Positions 32,733-41,663 of a stretch of DNA of 64,000 bases are shown here, piece after piece. The first letter of the stretch is position 1. Each line of letters begins with the position of its first letter. The notes beneath the pieces were generated by a model. It saw nothing but the letters and a program-made list of their open reading frames with translations, did not search any database and had not been told where the DNA came from. The translations under genes and the position numbers were made by a program. The DNA is from Actinomycetota bacterium (GTDB lineage: Bacteria; Actinomycetota; Thermoleophilia; Gaiellales; F1-60-MAGs149), in the NCBI GenBank assembly GCA_009885805.1, contig VFJZ01000030.1, forward strand, positions 1 through 64,000. The letters run 5' to 3'.

Positions 32733-33746
32733 GTGATTGATGCACCGCTGCATGTCCTCGTCGTTCGCGTCGGGGAGAGTCAGCTTGCCCTGCCGATGAC
32801 CCACGTCGAGCAGACGTTCCGCCTCAGCGGCCGCCGCCTCTTCAACGTCGCGGGCCAGCTCTGCCTCCTGTTCCGGGGCCGCACTCTGGCGGCGCGGTAC
32901 CTGGGCGAGGCGCTGGGGTTGCCGGGTGACGGCGCCGAGGGCAAGGCGGTCATCGTCTGGTGCGGCGGTCGACGGATGGCGTTCGCCGTCGACGATCTGG
33001 TCGGCCAGTTCACGCTGCAGCGGTATCCCTTGCCGCCGCTCGCCTTGAGCCCGTTCTGCTCCGGCGCGCTGATCGGCGACGAGGGCGAGATCGTGCCGCT
33101 CCTCGACCCGCTCGTCGTCGCCGGCATCTCCGAGGAGGGACGCGCGGCGGTGGTGCTGACTGCGATGCAGCAGTCGGCGCTGCGCGAGGTCGGCAACATC
33201 GGCTCCAGTACCGCGGCGACCGCGCTCGCGGGCATGCTCGGCACCGAGGTGCGGATCGACTACTCCGACTCCCTCCTCGTCACCGTCGACCAGGTCGCCG
33301 GCCTGATCGGGTCGCCGCTCGAGACCTCGGCGATGGTCGTGACGCCGATCACCGGCGGTCACGGCTCGGTGTTGATGCTGTTCGCCGGCGCTGCGCCGCG
33401 GAAACTGTGTGCGCTGCTCGGCGTCTCGCTGGACGAGGACATGGGCCGGTCGGCGCTGTGCGAGGTCGGCAACATCCTCTCGTCGTCGTACCTCACGGCG
33501 CTGCAGACCATGACCGGGCTGGCGCTCGACCCCGAACCGCCTCTGCTCGACGTCGACGTCCTCGGATCGCTCCTCGGCACCCACATCGACCCCACGACGA
33601 GCGCTGGCGACCTGATCGTCCTCATGCGCTCGTCGCTCGGCGTCGGCGACGGCGACGAAGGCTTCTCCTTCTCCTTCGTCCCGCAGATGACCGACGTTCA
33701 GGAGCTCCTGGGCCGGCTCGAGGCGTCGCTCGGGATGGCCGCGTGA
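32733..33746 (+). CDS. CheW-CheC fusion protein
   Basis: The 337-residue protein joins two chemotaxis modules. Residues about 5-130 form a CheW-like SH3-type domain (VLVVRVGESQLALPMTHVEQ, GRRMAFAVDDLVGQFTLQRY). Residues about 145-320 are CheC-like with both phosphatase helices: S148-E152-N155 (QSALREVGNIGSS) and S240-E244-N247 (RSALCEVGNILSS). CheC dephosphorylates CheY-P; CheW couples receptors to CheA. No CheA, CheY or receptor gene is in the window, and a CheW domain directly in front of CheC is unusual. GTG 32733 follows GGGAG. Confidence 0.85.
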   Translation: MIDAPLHVLVVRVGESQLALPMTHVEQTFRLSGRRLFNVAGQLCLLFRGRTLAARYLGEALGLPGDGAEGKAVIVWCGGRRMAFAVDDLVGQFTLQRYPLPPLALSPFCSGALIGDEGEIVPLLDPLVVAGISEEGRAAVVLTAMQQSALREVGNIGSSTAATALAGMLGTEVRIDYSDSLLVTVDQVAGLIGSPLETSAMVVTPITGGHGSVLMLFAGAAPRKLCALLGVSLDEDMGRSALCEVGNILSSSYLTALQTMTGLALDPEPPLLDVDVLGSLLGTHIDPTTSAGDLIVLMRSSLGVGDGDEGFSFSFVPQMTDVQELLGRLEASLGMAA

Positions 33747-33784
33747 TCGGGCCGCGCGCCCGCTTCGACGTCCGACCCGATCGG

Positions 33785-33790
33785 TAGCCT
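33785..33790 (+). promoter_or_regulatory. -10 element TAGCCT for scpAB (leaderless)
   Basis: TAGCCT ends 9 nt before the scpA GTG 33800. It lies in the short gap after the CheW-CheC gene. Confidence 0.45.
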
Positions 33791-33799
33791 GCGCAGCTG

Positions 33800-34555
33800 G
33801 TGGCGACGCCGTCGGTCTTCTCACTCGAACTCGACCTCGACCTGTTCGCCGGGCCGTTCGACCTGCTGCTCGCGCTCGTCCTGCGCGACGAGGTCGACCT
33901 CGCCGAGGTCCCGGTCGCGGAGGTGTGCGTCGCGTATCTCGAGCGCCTCGGCGCGACCTCCGACCTCGATCTCGAGGCGGCCACGGAGTTTCTCGTCCTC
34001 GTCGCTGCCCTCGTCGAGATGAAGAGCCGCCTCCTCATCCCCGGTGCGGAGGACGACGAGCCGCTCGACGCGCTCGAGGCCGCTGACGAGCTGGCGGCCA
34101 GGCTTGCCGAGTACGCGCGGATCCGGGCGGCGGCGGCCTGGCTCGGCGATCGACGCCACGACCTCGGGCGACGGCTGTTCCGCGTCGGTCCCGCGCCGCT
34201 CGCCGCCCCGCGACCGCCCGACCGCGAGGTCATGAGCTCCGATCCGGCGGCGCTCGCCGCCGCGATCACGCGTCTCCTCCGGCCGGCGCTGGCCGTCGAC
34301 CTCTCCCACCTGCCGCGTCGCCTCGTCCCGGTCCGCGACTTCCTGGCGCGTTTCCGTCGCCTTCTCGACGAACGTGGCTCCTTCACGTTCGACGACGCGG
34401 TCAGCGGCCTCGACCGGATGGGGATCGCCGTCGCGTTCTGGGCGCTGCTCGACCTCTATCGCCGCGGTGAGGTGCTGCTGGCCCAGCCCGAGGCGTTCGC
34501 GGCGATCGAGGTGGCAGCGGTGACCGCGTCGTTCCGCCGGGAGGCCGTCGCATGA
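33800..34555 (+). CDS. scpA: Segregation and condensation protein A
   Basis: ScpA is the kleisin that bridges SMC heads, with ScpB as partner. The 251-residue protein has the N-terminal signature LDLDLFAGPFDLLLALVLRD and the helical VAALVEMKSRLLIPG, then a C-terminal winged helix (FDDAVSGLDRMGIAVAFWALL). It is coupled to scpB by a 4-nt overlap. smc is not in the window. Confidence 0.95.
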   Translation: MATPSVFSLELDLDLFAGPFDLLLALVLRDEVDLAEVPVAEVCVAYLERLGATSDLDLEAATEFLVLVAALVEMKSRLLIPGAEDDEPLDALEAADELAARLAEYARIRAAAAWLGDRRHDLGRRLFRVGPAPLAAPRPPDREVMSSDPAALAAAITRLLRPALAVDLSHLPRRLVPVRDFLARFRRLLDERGSFTFDDAVSGLDRMGIAVAFWALLDLYRRGEVLLAQPEAFAAIEVAAVTASFRREAVA

Positions 34556-35127
34556 CCGAGTTGACGCACGTCGTCGAGGCGCTTCTCTTCATCGCCTCCG
34601 AACCGCTCACCGTCGCCGAGCTCGCCGAGGTCGCCGCCGCACCGCCCGAGCGCGTCGAACGAGCGCTCGATGCGCTCGCCGAGCGGCACGCGGAGGGTCG
34701 TAGTGGCGTCGTTGTCGAGCGCGTCGCCGGCGGCTACGGCCTGCGCGCGGCCGCCTCGACGACCGACGTCTGCGCGCGCCTCGTCGCACGCTCGCCGGAC
34801 CGCCCGCTGTCGCAGGCCGCGCTGGAGACGCTCGCGGTGATCGCCTATGCCGGGCCCCTGTCGAGGCCCGAGATCACGCGCGTCCGAGGCGTCTCGGCCG
34901 ACGGCGCCGTCGCCGGCCTCGTCGATCGCGGCCTGATCGAGGAGGCCGGACGCGGGGGCACGCCGGGCGCTCCCGTCCTGTATTGCACGACGACCGTGTT
35001 CGACCGGGTGTTCGGGTTGGAGGAGGGCCTCGCGTCGCTCCCGTCGATCGAGTCGCTCGCGCCCGACGAGGCCCGATCCGATGCTCTCCGGGAGCGGCTC
35101 GCGGTCGTCGCCGCCGAGCGTGGCTGA
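34552..35127 (+). CDS. scpB: Segregation and condensation protein B
   Basis: This 191-residue protein has two winged-helix domains: VEALLFIASEPLTVAELAEV at the N-terminus and LSQAALETLAVIAYAGPLSR followed by PEITRVRGV, the most conserved ScpB segment. It binds ScpA in the SMC complex for chromosome compaction. The stop is 6 nt before the lyase homologue. Confidence 0.95.
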   Translation: MTELTHVVEALLFIASEPLTVAELAEVAAAPPERVERALDALAERHAEGRSGVVVERVAGGYGLRAAASTTDVCARLVARSPDRPLSQAALETLAVIAYAGPLSRPEITRVRGVSADGAVAGLVDRGLIEEAGRGGTPGAPVLYCTTTVFDRVFGLEEGLASLPSIESLAPDEARSDALRERLAVVAAERG

Positions 35128-35133
35128 CGCCCG

Positions 35134-36534
35134 GTGCGGGAACTGCGCCTCGATGGCCGCAGCCTGACCGTCGTCGACCTCGTGCGCGTCGCCCGGGAGG
35201 GCCACCCGGTGTCGATCGACCCGGGTGCGCTGCCGGCGATGGCGGCGGTACGCGACCTGGTCGTCCGGATCGCTGCACGCGGCGACGCCGTGTACGGACT
35301 GACGACGGGCGTCGGCGTCCGCAAGCTGCGGGCCGCACCGACCGGTGCCCGGCTGCTGCGCGAGCACCGAACCGGGATGGGCCCGCCGCTCGCCCCCGAC
35401 GTCGCCCGCGCGTCGGCGGTGCTCCTCGCGAACACGATCGCCGCCGGGCGGACCGGTGTCCGCGCCGAGGTCGCGGAGCGCCTGTGCCGAACGATCTCGG
35501 CGGGGGTGACGCCGCACGTCCGCCGCTACGGCTCGACCGGGATGGGGGACGTCGTACCGCTCGCCGATCTCGTCGCCGATCTGCTCGCGGAGGAGCAGAT
35601 CCTGCCCGACGAGGCTCTGCCGCTGATCGCCCAGGGATCGGTCGCGACCGCCGCGGCCGCGCTGGCGCTGCACGACGCGCTGCGGCTCCTCGATCGCCTG
35701 ACGGAGACGGCTGCGCTCGACCTCGAGGCGTTCGCCGCCAATCCGTCGCCCTTGCACGAACTGGTGCCGATCGTGCGCCCGTACCCGGGCCTCGGGCGGG
35801 CGATCGCCGACCTGCGAGCTCTGCTCGCGGGCAGCCGTCTCTTCCAGGAGGAGCCGCGCCACCTCCACGCGCCGCTCGCCTTCCGCTGCGCCGCCCACGT
35901 GCTCGGCGCGGGCAACGACGCGCTCGCGTTCTGCGACCGCCAGGTGACGATCGAACTCAACGCGCACCAGCAGAATCCCCTGCTCGTGATCGACGCCGAC
36001 CGGGCGGTGCCGGTCGCGAACTTCGACCTCCAGCCGCTCGCCCAGGCGATGGATATCGCCCGACTCGCGCTCGCTCCCTGCCTGACGACGCAGCTGGAGC
36101 GGACGATCACCCTGCTGCAGGCGTCCCAGACGGGTCTCACGGACGGTCTCGAGCCGTACGGCGACCCGGGCGGACACGGGCTGTCGGAGCTCGCGTGGAC
36201 GGCGCAGGCGATCGCCGCCGAGGCGCGGCTGCTCGTCCAGCCGGTGTCGGCCGAGATCGGGTCGTCGACGCAGGCCGAGGGGATCGAGAACCGCATGACG
36301 CTCGCCCCGCTCGGTGCCCGGCGGCTCGCCGAGATGACGGACCTCGGGCTCCGGCTCGGCGCGATCGCAGCCGTCGTCTCGTGCCAGGCGATCGACCTCC
36401 GTGGCGTCGAGCGCCTCGGCGCGCCAGCGCGGACGCTGTACGACCGCGTCAGGTCGGTCGTCGCCTCGCTGGCGCCCGGCGAGCCGCCCCCGGCCGATCT
36501 CGAGCCGCTCGTCGCGCTGCTCGCCCGCGCCTGA
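35134..36534 (+). CDS. Aromatic amino acid ammonia-lyase homologue lacking the MIO triad
   Basis: The 466-residue protein is full length for the histidine/phenylalanine ammonia-lyase superfamily. Y54 in VYGLTTGVG corresponds to the catalytic Tyr of YGxNTGFG. The site that normally reads GSxGASGDLAPLA is GSTGMGDVVPLA here: residues 136-138 are Gly-Met-Gly instead of Ala-Ser-Gly, so the MIO cofactor cannot form in the known way. The GNFHG segment is also changed (VANFDLQPLAQAMD). It may catalyse different chemistry or be a binding protein. It lies 6 nt after scpB and so is probably co-transcribed. Calling it HutH would be wrong. Confidence 0.85.
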   Translation: MRELRLDGRSLTVVDLVRVAREGHPVSIDPGALPAMAAVRDLVVRIAARGDAVYGLTTGVGVRKLRAAPTGARLLREHRTGMGPPLAPDVARASAVLLANTIAAGRTGVRAEVAERLCRTISAGVTPHVRRYGSTGMGDVVPLADLVADLLAEEQILPDEALPLIAQGSVATAAAALALHDALRLLDRLTETAALDLEAFAANPSPLHELVPIVRPYPGLGRAIADLRALLAGSRLFQEEPRHLHAPLAFRCAAHVLGAGNDALAFCDRQVTIELNAHQQNPLLVIDADRAVPVANFDLQPLAQAMDIARLALAPCLTTQLERTITLLQASQTGLTDGLEPYGDPGGHGLSELAWTAQAIAAEARLLVQPVSAEIGSSTQAEGIENRMTLAPLGARRLAEMTDLGLRLGAIAAVVSCQAIDLRGVERLGAPARTLYDRVRSVVASLAPGEPPPADLEPLVALLARA

Positions 36535-36574
36535 CCATCCCGGCGCGCGCAGGATCGTCCCGCGTCGGTCGCGG

Positions 36575-38531
36575 TCAGCGAATCTCGGTGCCGGTCGCGC
36601 CCGGATCCGGCTCGTCGACCGCGTCGGCGAAGCGCGTCGCGGCTCTGACGCCACCGGTCACGCCGGCGACAGCCTCGGCGATCACGTGCTCGCCGGCGCT
36701 CACCGATGTCGAGCCGCCAGCGATCGCTACGCGATCGCGCCCGGCCTCCTTCGCCTGGTACAGGGCGGTGTCGGCAAGACGGGTTACCGCGTCGATCGTG
36801 TCGGCCTGACCGGAGTCGGCGACGCCGAAACTCGCCGTGAACGGGGGCTGGCCATCCAGGTGTGCCGCCGCGAGCTGGGTGCGAATGCGATCGAGTATGG
36901 TGGCGGCGAAGTGGCGGTTGGCTTCGGGCAGGACGATCACGAACTCCTCGCCGCCGTGGCGGGCGACCAGGTCACCGTCGCGTACCGCTCCGCTCACGAC
37001 GCGGGCGAACAGGCGAAGGGCGCGGTCGCCCATCTCGTGGCCGTAGGTGTCATTCAGCTTCTTGAAGTGGTCGAGGTCGCACATGGCAAGGGCGAACGAC
37101 CGACCACCCGCGCTCATCTCGCGGAGCCGGTTCTCGAGTGTGCGCCGGTTCATCAGGCCGGTCAGTGCGTCCGTCGCGGCCTGGAGCTGCGTCTTCTGGA
37201 AGGCCCGCACCGTGCCGATCCGCGCGCCAGCCTGGGTGGCGAGCGTCGTCAGCCGGTCGAGTTGGTCGTCTCCAAGCGGTTCGTGCTCGGGCCCCGTTGC
37301 GTGCAGGACGCCGAGCGCTCGACCCATGAACGTGACCGGGACGCAGGCGGCAGAGCAGGCTCCCTGGGGCCGGTCGCGCAGCGCCGGACACGCATTCAGC
37401 GCCTCGCTGGTCTCGAACACGACCGGAACTCCGCGCCGGACAGCGACGCAGGAGAACGGCGACTTGACCGGGCATCCCGGCGCGCCAGCCGAGCTCACGA
37501 CGACGGCCGCGAGCGATGCCTGACTCGAATCCGAGAGCAGCAACTCCATCGGTCCGTCGGCGACCTCGGCCATCGCGCGCTCGACGACTGCGTGGGCAGC
37601 CTCCTCCTCGTCGGCCATCTCGAGCGCGTCGAGGAGGCGCGTTCCGAAGCCGTCGCGCTGTGCCTCGGCCTCGAGCTGATCGACGAACGCCGTGAGGGAG
37701 TCGGCCATCTCATTGAAGGCGGTGGCGAGCCGTCCGACCTCGTCGCCGGCGCCAACCTGCGCGCGCGCCGCGAGGTCGCCGGCGACGACGCGGTGGGCAA
37801 CGTCGGCGAGCGACTGAAGGCGACGGACGATCGCGCGGCCGAGCAGCAGTGTGAGGAGAAGGAGGCCGAAGCAAATGGCGATGGCGCCGATGACCTGGTT
37901 GCGGATCGCGGCGTCCTGGATCGAACTCTCGGTGCTCCGCGCCATCGCCTGGCGACGTTCGAGTGCGGCGATGGCAGCGTCGTTCAGGTCGCGGACAGCG
38001 AGGAACGATCGCTCGAAGGCGGGGAGCGCCGCGGTTGCTGCGTCGATGTCGACGGGCGCGAGGTCGGTCACCGCCGGGGCCGAGGCGACGTAGGCCTCGA
38101 AGCGCGGTCTCGCGTCTGCGAGTATCGCTCGCTCCGCGGGATCGAGATCGATGGCGAGCATCGCGTCGAGGTCGCGTATCAGTCGACTGCCATCGTCGCG
38201 ACCATCAGCGTCGATCTCGTGGTGCACCGCCGGCGACGCCCTCGGACTTCGCCGCGAGCACTCCCCGGTACGTATCGCCGCGCAGGGCATCGTGCGCCAG
38301 GTCGGCGTCCTGGAAGAGCGCCCGCGCCCGGGAGAGTGCCGTGGCCTTCCCCGAGGCGTCGATCATCTGTTGCATCCCCACGACGGCTGCCAGGCTGAGG
38401 GCCATCGTGAACAACTGGCCCACGATCGCGATGCCGATCAGTCTCTTCCGCAAGGACAATCGACCGACGAGCGACCGTCGGTGTGCGCCCACAGGCGTTT
38501 CTGCAACGTCGAGCGCCACAATTGACAGCAT
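36575..38531 (-). pseudogene. GGDEF diguanylate cyclase (HAMP-GAF-GGDEF), frameshifted
   Basis: The N-terminal part (start ATG 38531, membrane helix KRLIGIAIVGQLFTMALSLA, then a four-helix sensor) is in one frame and stops at 38205. The rest continues in another frame, open from 38290. The break lies at about 38215-38240 and needs one base removed. Downstream come a second helix, a HAMP segment (RLQSLADVAHRVVAGDLAAR), a cysteine-rich GAF domain, and an intact cyclase with RHGGEEFVIV and the inhibitory site RDGD five residues before. Such enzymes make cyclic di-GMP. Sequencing error or true loss cannot be told apart. It starts 34 nt after the LCP gene. Confidence 0.8.
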
Positions 38532-38565
38532 CGACAGTTGATCGACCGGGCTTGACCGCCAACCG

Positions 38566-40050
38566 TCAGCGGCAGGCGCCACCGCCGATCGTCCGCGGGT
38601 CGCCCGGCTCCGGGGGACGGCGGATGGCATCCTTGACGGCTCGGCGGATCGCCGGCACGTCGGGCATCGCCGCGCCGCGCTTGGTGACGCCGGCGGTGAA
38701 CTGCGGCGGCGTGAAGCCGATCGAGACTGTCTGGTTCATGCGGATCGATGTCGCGAGTTTCGCGAGGTCGGGTAGGTGCTTCGCCGGGATGTCGGTGCGG
38801 ATGTTCTCGCGGAACGCCTTCGTGAGCTTGCGGAACGAGCGAAGGACCGTCGTCGGCCCCGTCTGGGATGCGATGCCGGCGATCACGCAGCGCTGCCGCT
38901 TGATGCGGTCCCAGTCCGATGAGGTCGAGCGTGCGCGGACGTAGGCGAAGGCCTCGTCTGCCCCGAGATGATGGCGGCCCGGTGCGAGGTCGATGCGGAT
39001 CCACTCGCCGCCCGACTCGTACGGCGAGACGCGGTCGAGCACACGGCGCGGCACGTCGACGTCGACGCCGCCGAGCGCATCGACGAGCGCGTGAAAGCCC
39101 CGGAAGTCGACCAACACGTAGTAGTCGATCGGGAGTCCGACGAGCTGACCCAGGGTCTGCTTGAGGGCGGTCACGCCAGGATCCTTGCCGCCGGGGAAGA
39201 GATCGGGGTTGCGCGAGCCGAACTGGTGGAGGGCGTTGAGGATCGGCTCGAAGCGTGGAGTACCGGCGCGTGCCGCCCGCGGCGGGAGGGGCACGCCGCC
39301 CATGTTGCGCGGAACGGAGAAGAGCGCCGCGCGGCGCGTCTTCAGATCGATGGTCGCGACCATCATGGTGTCGGTGCGAAGCCCGGAACGGCCCGGCCCG
39401 GCGTCGGCGCCGAGCAGCACGAGGTTGAGGCGGCCCCGTCGCTTCCAGGCCGGCGGCTTCCCCGCCGGCGGCGGTGCGGCTGCCGCGGGCGTCGGCGTGC
39501 GCCCGACGGCTGACGGCTCGACGGACGCGGGCTCGGCGACGTCGAACTCGTCCGGCAGCGGCTCGAGGACGTCGGTCGGCTCGACCTCTTCGAACACCGC
39601 CGTCACCGTGTCGTAGGCCGTGTAGGCGTACCAGGCTGCCGCGCCGTGCGGGATCGCGACCAGCAGCGCCAGCACGGCCACGGTCATCGGCGTGCCGCGG
39701 GCCGGGCGGCCGAGCCGCGCTGCGGCGACGATCGCCGCGACCCGCGTGAGGGCGATGAGGGCGTTGCCGACCAGGCCACCGACGAGGACGCGCGTGTTTA
39801 CGGCGCCGCCGATCAGATCATCGCGGTCGCCCAACGCGAGGATGAGCAGGGCGCCGAGTGCGAGGACGAGCGCGCCGCCGCTGATCGCGAGGCCGCGTCG
39901 ACGCGCGCCGGCGTGGAGGTGCCCGAGGCCCGGCCAGAGGAACGAGAGCAACGCGCAGCGCGCCGCCAGGGGCGGACGGCGGCCGTGATCGCCACCGTCT
40001 GGCGGCTCGGACGAGTGAGTGCGGACGGGGCGCTGGCCGACAGTGGCCAT
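38566..40050 (-). CDS. LytR-CpsA-Psr (LCP) family protein with multi-helix N-terminus
   Basis: This 494-residue protein has four to five hydrophobic N-terminal segments, a Pro/Ala linker (TPTPAAAAPPPAGKPP), and an LCP domain over about residues 205-370. LCP signatures include VLLGADAGPGRSGLRTDTMM, the arginine-rich SVPRNMGG, VDALGGVDVDVP and FAYVRARSTSSDWDRIKRQ. LCP enzymes attach glycopolymers to peptidoglycan outside the cell. ATG 40050 lies 5 nt after TACTCT. The multi-helix N-terminus is unusual, since most LCPs have one helix. Confidence 0.9.
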   Translation of the reverse strand: MATVGQRPVRTHSSEPPDGGDHGRRPPLAARCALLSFLWPGLGHLHAGARRRGLAISGGALVLALGALLILALGDRDDLIGGAVNTRVLVGGLVGNALIALTRVAAIVAAARLGRPARGTPMTVAVLALLVAIPHGAAAWYAYTAYDTVTAVFEEVEPTDVLEPLPDEFDVAEPASVEPSAVGRTPTPAAAAPPPAGKPPAWKRRGRLNLVLLGADAGPGRSGLRTDTMMVATIDLKTRRAALFSVPRNMGGVPLPPRAARAGTPRFEPILNALHQFGSRNPDLFPGGKDPGVTALKQTLGQLVGLPIDYYVLVDFRGFHALVDALGGVDVDVPRRVLDRVSPYESGGEWIRIDLAPGRHHLGADEAFAYVRARSTSSDWDRIKRQRCVIAGIASQTGPTTVLRSFRKLTKAFRENIRTDIPAKHLPDLAKLATSIRMNQTVSIGFTPPQFTAGVTKRGAAMPDVPAIRRAVKDAIRRPPEPGDPRTIGGGACR

Positions 40051-40055
40051 GGCTC

Positions 40056-40061
40056 AGAGTA
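40056..40061 (-). promoter_or_regulatory. -10 element TACTCT for the LCP gene
   Basis: TACTCT (minus strand) ends 5 nt before ATG 40050, slightly closer than the other cases here. Confidence 0.4.
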
Positions 40062-40097
40062 CCTCGCCGAAGAGGTTTTCCCTGGTAGCAGGAGTTT

Positions 40098-40457
40098 CTA
40101 CGCGCCGGCCGCAAGCACGACGAGCGCAGCGAAGCCGACGGCGACGCCGAGCGGCACCGCGTAGCGTGGGCGCACGCCGCGGGAGGCGACCTCCGCCGCG
40201 AGACCGCCGGCGATCGCTCCGGCGACGGGGGCCGGACCGGCGATCAGGGCGACGATCGCCACCAGCAGCGCGGCCGTGCGGCCGGGGCGTGGCCCGAACA
40301 GGTAGGGAAGGGCGGCGGCCAGCGCCCACGGCGCCCACCAGGCTGCCACTTCGGTGCCCAGCCCGAGGGCGAGCGCCTGCAATGTGGCCGGCGCGCCGAC
40401 GATCGACGCGATCAGGATCGGCGTGACGATCGGTCGTGCCTGCGCGGCGCGGTCCAT
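40098..40457 (-). CDS. Small multi-helix membrane protein of unknown function
   Basis: From ATG 40457 the frame gives 119 residues, nearly all hydrophobic, with about four helices ([65 protein letters not shown]). TATCCT lies 8 nt upstream. It is divergent from the rluB-type gene. No family or partner is recognised; a longer upstream extension overlaps that gene and is rejected. Confidence 0.65.
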   Translation of the reverse strand: MDRAAQARPIVTPILIASIVGAPATLQALALGLGTEVAAWWAPWALAAALPYLFGPRPGRTAALLVAIVALIAGPAPVAGAIAGGLAAEVASRGVRPRYAVPLGVAVGFAALVVLAAGA

Positions 40458-40465
40458 GAGGCGCC

Positions 40466-40471
40466 AGGATA
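40466..40471 (-). promoter_or_regulatory. -10 element TATCCT for the 119-aa membrane protein (leaderless)
   Basis: On the minus strand TATCCT ends 8 nt before ATG 40457. It lies inside the 19-bp gap between divergent starts. Confidence 0.5.
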
Positions 40472-40476
40472 CGCCC

Positions 40477-41247
40477 GTGCAGGACTCCGACGCCACCCGC
40501 CTCAACCGCCTCCTGGCCGCTGCCGGGGTCTCGTCGCGTCGCGGGTCGGACGTCCTGATCGCTGCGGGCCGGGTCACGATCGACGGTGTGGTCGCGGAGG
40601 TCGGGGCGCGGGTCACCCCCGGCCAGAAGGTCGCCGTCGACGGCCGGATCGTCCACGCCCAGCGACAGATCTACCTCATGCTCCACAAGCCCGGGGGTGT
40701 CGTCACGACTGCGAGCGACCCCCAGGGCCGCCCGACGGTTATCGACGCCGTGCACGTCAGGGAGCGGGTCTTTCCCGTCGGTCGGCTCGACGTCAGCACG
40801 ACCGGTCTGCTGCTCCTCACGAACGACGGTGCCCTGGCGGACCGGCTGATGCACCCCCGCGGCGGCATTCGCAAGACCTACCACGCGCTCGTCCGTGGCA
40901 TCGTCTCGGACGAGACGGCCTCGCGCCTCGCCGCCGGGGTGGATCTGGACGACGGCCCGACGGCGCCGGCCGAGGTGCGCGTGGCAGGGCGCGACGCGTA
41001 CGGCAGCGTCCTCGAACTCGTCCTGCGCGAGGGTCGGAACCGCCAGGTGCGCCGGATGTGCGAGGCCGTCGGCCATCCGGTTCGCGCGCTGCGTCGGACC
41101 GGCTACGGTCCCCTGCGCCTCGGCGAACTCGCCGAGGGCGCGTCGCGCCGACTGACGGAGCGGGAACTGACCGACATCCGCCGTGTCACGGGACTCGACG
41201 TGGAGGTGCGATCGGCGCACGCACGCCGGGGGAGGCAGGCACGGTGA
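40477..41247 (+). CDS. rluB: RluB/RsuA-family pseudouridine synthase
   Basis: This 256-residue protein has an N-terminal S4 domain ([20 protein letters not shown] with [17 protein letters not shown]) and the RsuA-type catalytic motif [20 protein letters not shown] with D105. [18 protein letters not shown] is typical of RluB/RluE. It modifies rRNA. Position next to scpAB-like and cmk genes is common in Gram-positives; here the scp genes are 5 kb away. The stop overlaps mscL. Confidence 0.93.
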   Translation: MQDSDATRLNRLLAAAGVSSRRGSDVLIAAGRVTIDGVVAEVGARVTPGQKVAVDGRIVHAQRQIYLMLHKPGGVVTTASDPQGRPTVIDAVHVRERVFPVGRLDVSTTGLLLLTNDGALADRLMHPRGGIRKTYHALVRGIVSDETASRLAAGVDLDDGPTAPAEVRVAGRDAYGSVLELVLREGRNRQVRRMCEAVGHPVRALRRTGYGPLRLGELAEGASRRLTERELTDIRRVTGLDVEVRSAHARRGRQAR

Positions 41248-41624
41248 TCGGAGAGTTCCGGGACTTCCTGATGCGAGGTACCATCGTCGAGCTGGCAGTC
41301 GCCGTGATCGTCGGCGTCGCGTTCGGTGCGGTTGTCACGTCGCTGAACGACAACCTCCTGACGCCGCTGATCGGCATGATCGGCGGCACGCCCGACTTCA
41401 GCGGCCTGCGCTTCACGATCAACGGCTCACCGTTCCTGTACGGGAAGTTCGTCAACGACGTCATCTCGTTCGTACTGATCGCCGCGACGGTCTTCTTCTT
41501 CGTCGTCAAGCCGATGAATCACCTGATGACGCGGCAGCGGGCAGCGGAGACCGAGGGAGCGCCCGCGACCCCGGAGGACATCCAGCTCCTGCGGGAGATT
41601 CGCGACGCCCTGCGCGCGCGCTGA
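41244..41624 (+). CDS. mscL: Large-conductance mechanosensitive channel
   Basis: MscL opens under membrane tension to release solutes in osmotic downshock. The 126-residue protein has the N-terminal amphipathic helix and TM1 ([20 protein letters not shown] then [20 protein letters not shown]), an extracytoplasmic loop, TM2 ([17 protein letters not shown]) and a C-terminal helix ([19 protein letters not shown]). GTG 41244 overlaps the rluB stop. Confidence 0.95.
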   Translation: MIGEFRDFLMRGTIVELAVAVIVGVAFGAVVTSLNDNLLTPLIGMIGGTPDFSGLRFTINGSPFLYGKFVNDVISFVLIAATVFFFVVKPMNHLMTRQRAAETEGAPATPEDIQLLREIRDALRAR

Positions 41625-41651
41625 CCGCCCGGGTGGCGGCACGCCCGCTGG

Positions 41652-41657
41652 CATGAT
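41652..41657 (+). promoter_or_regulatory. Possible -10 element CATGAT for tyrA
   Basis: CATGAT, one mismatch from TATGAT, ends 6 nt before GTG 41664. It is weaker evidence than the exact TANNNT cases. Confidence 0.35.
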
Positions 41658-41663
41658 GGGCCG

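Noticed and set aside
30828-33824. A 998-codon minus-strand ORF opposite dnaE and the CheW-CheC gene
   Set aside because: Composition is that of a mirrored reading frame and dnaE is beyond doubt on the other strand.
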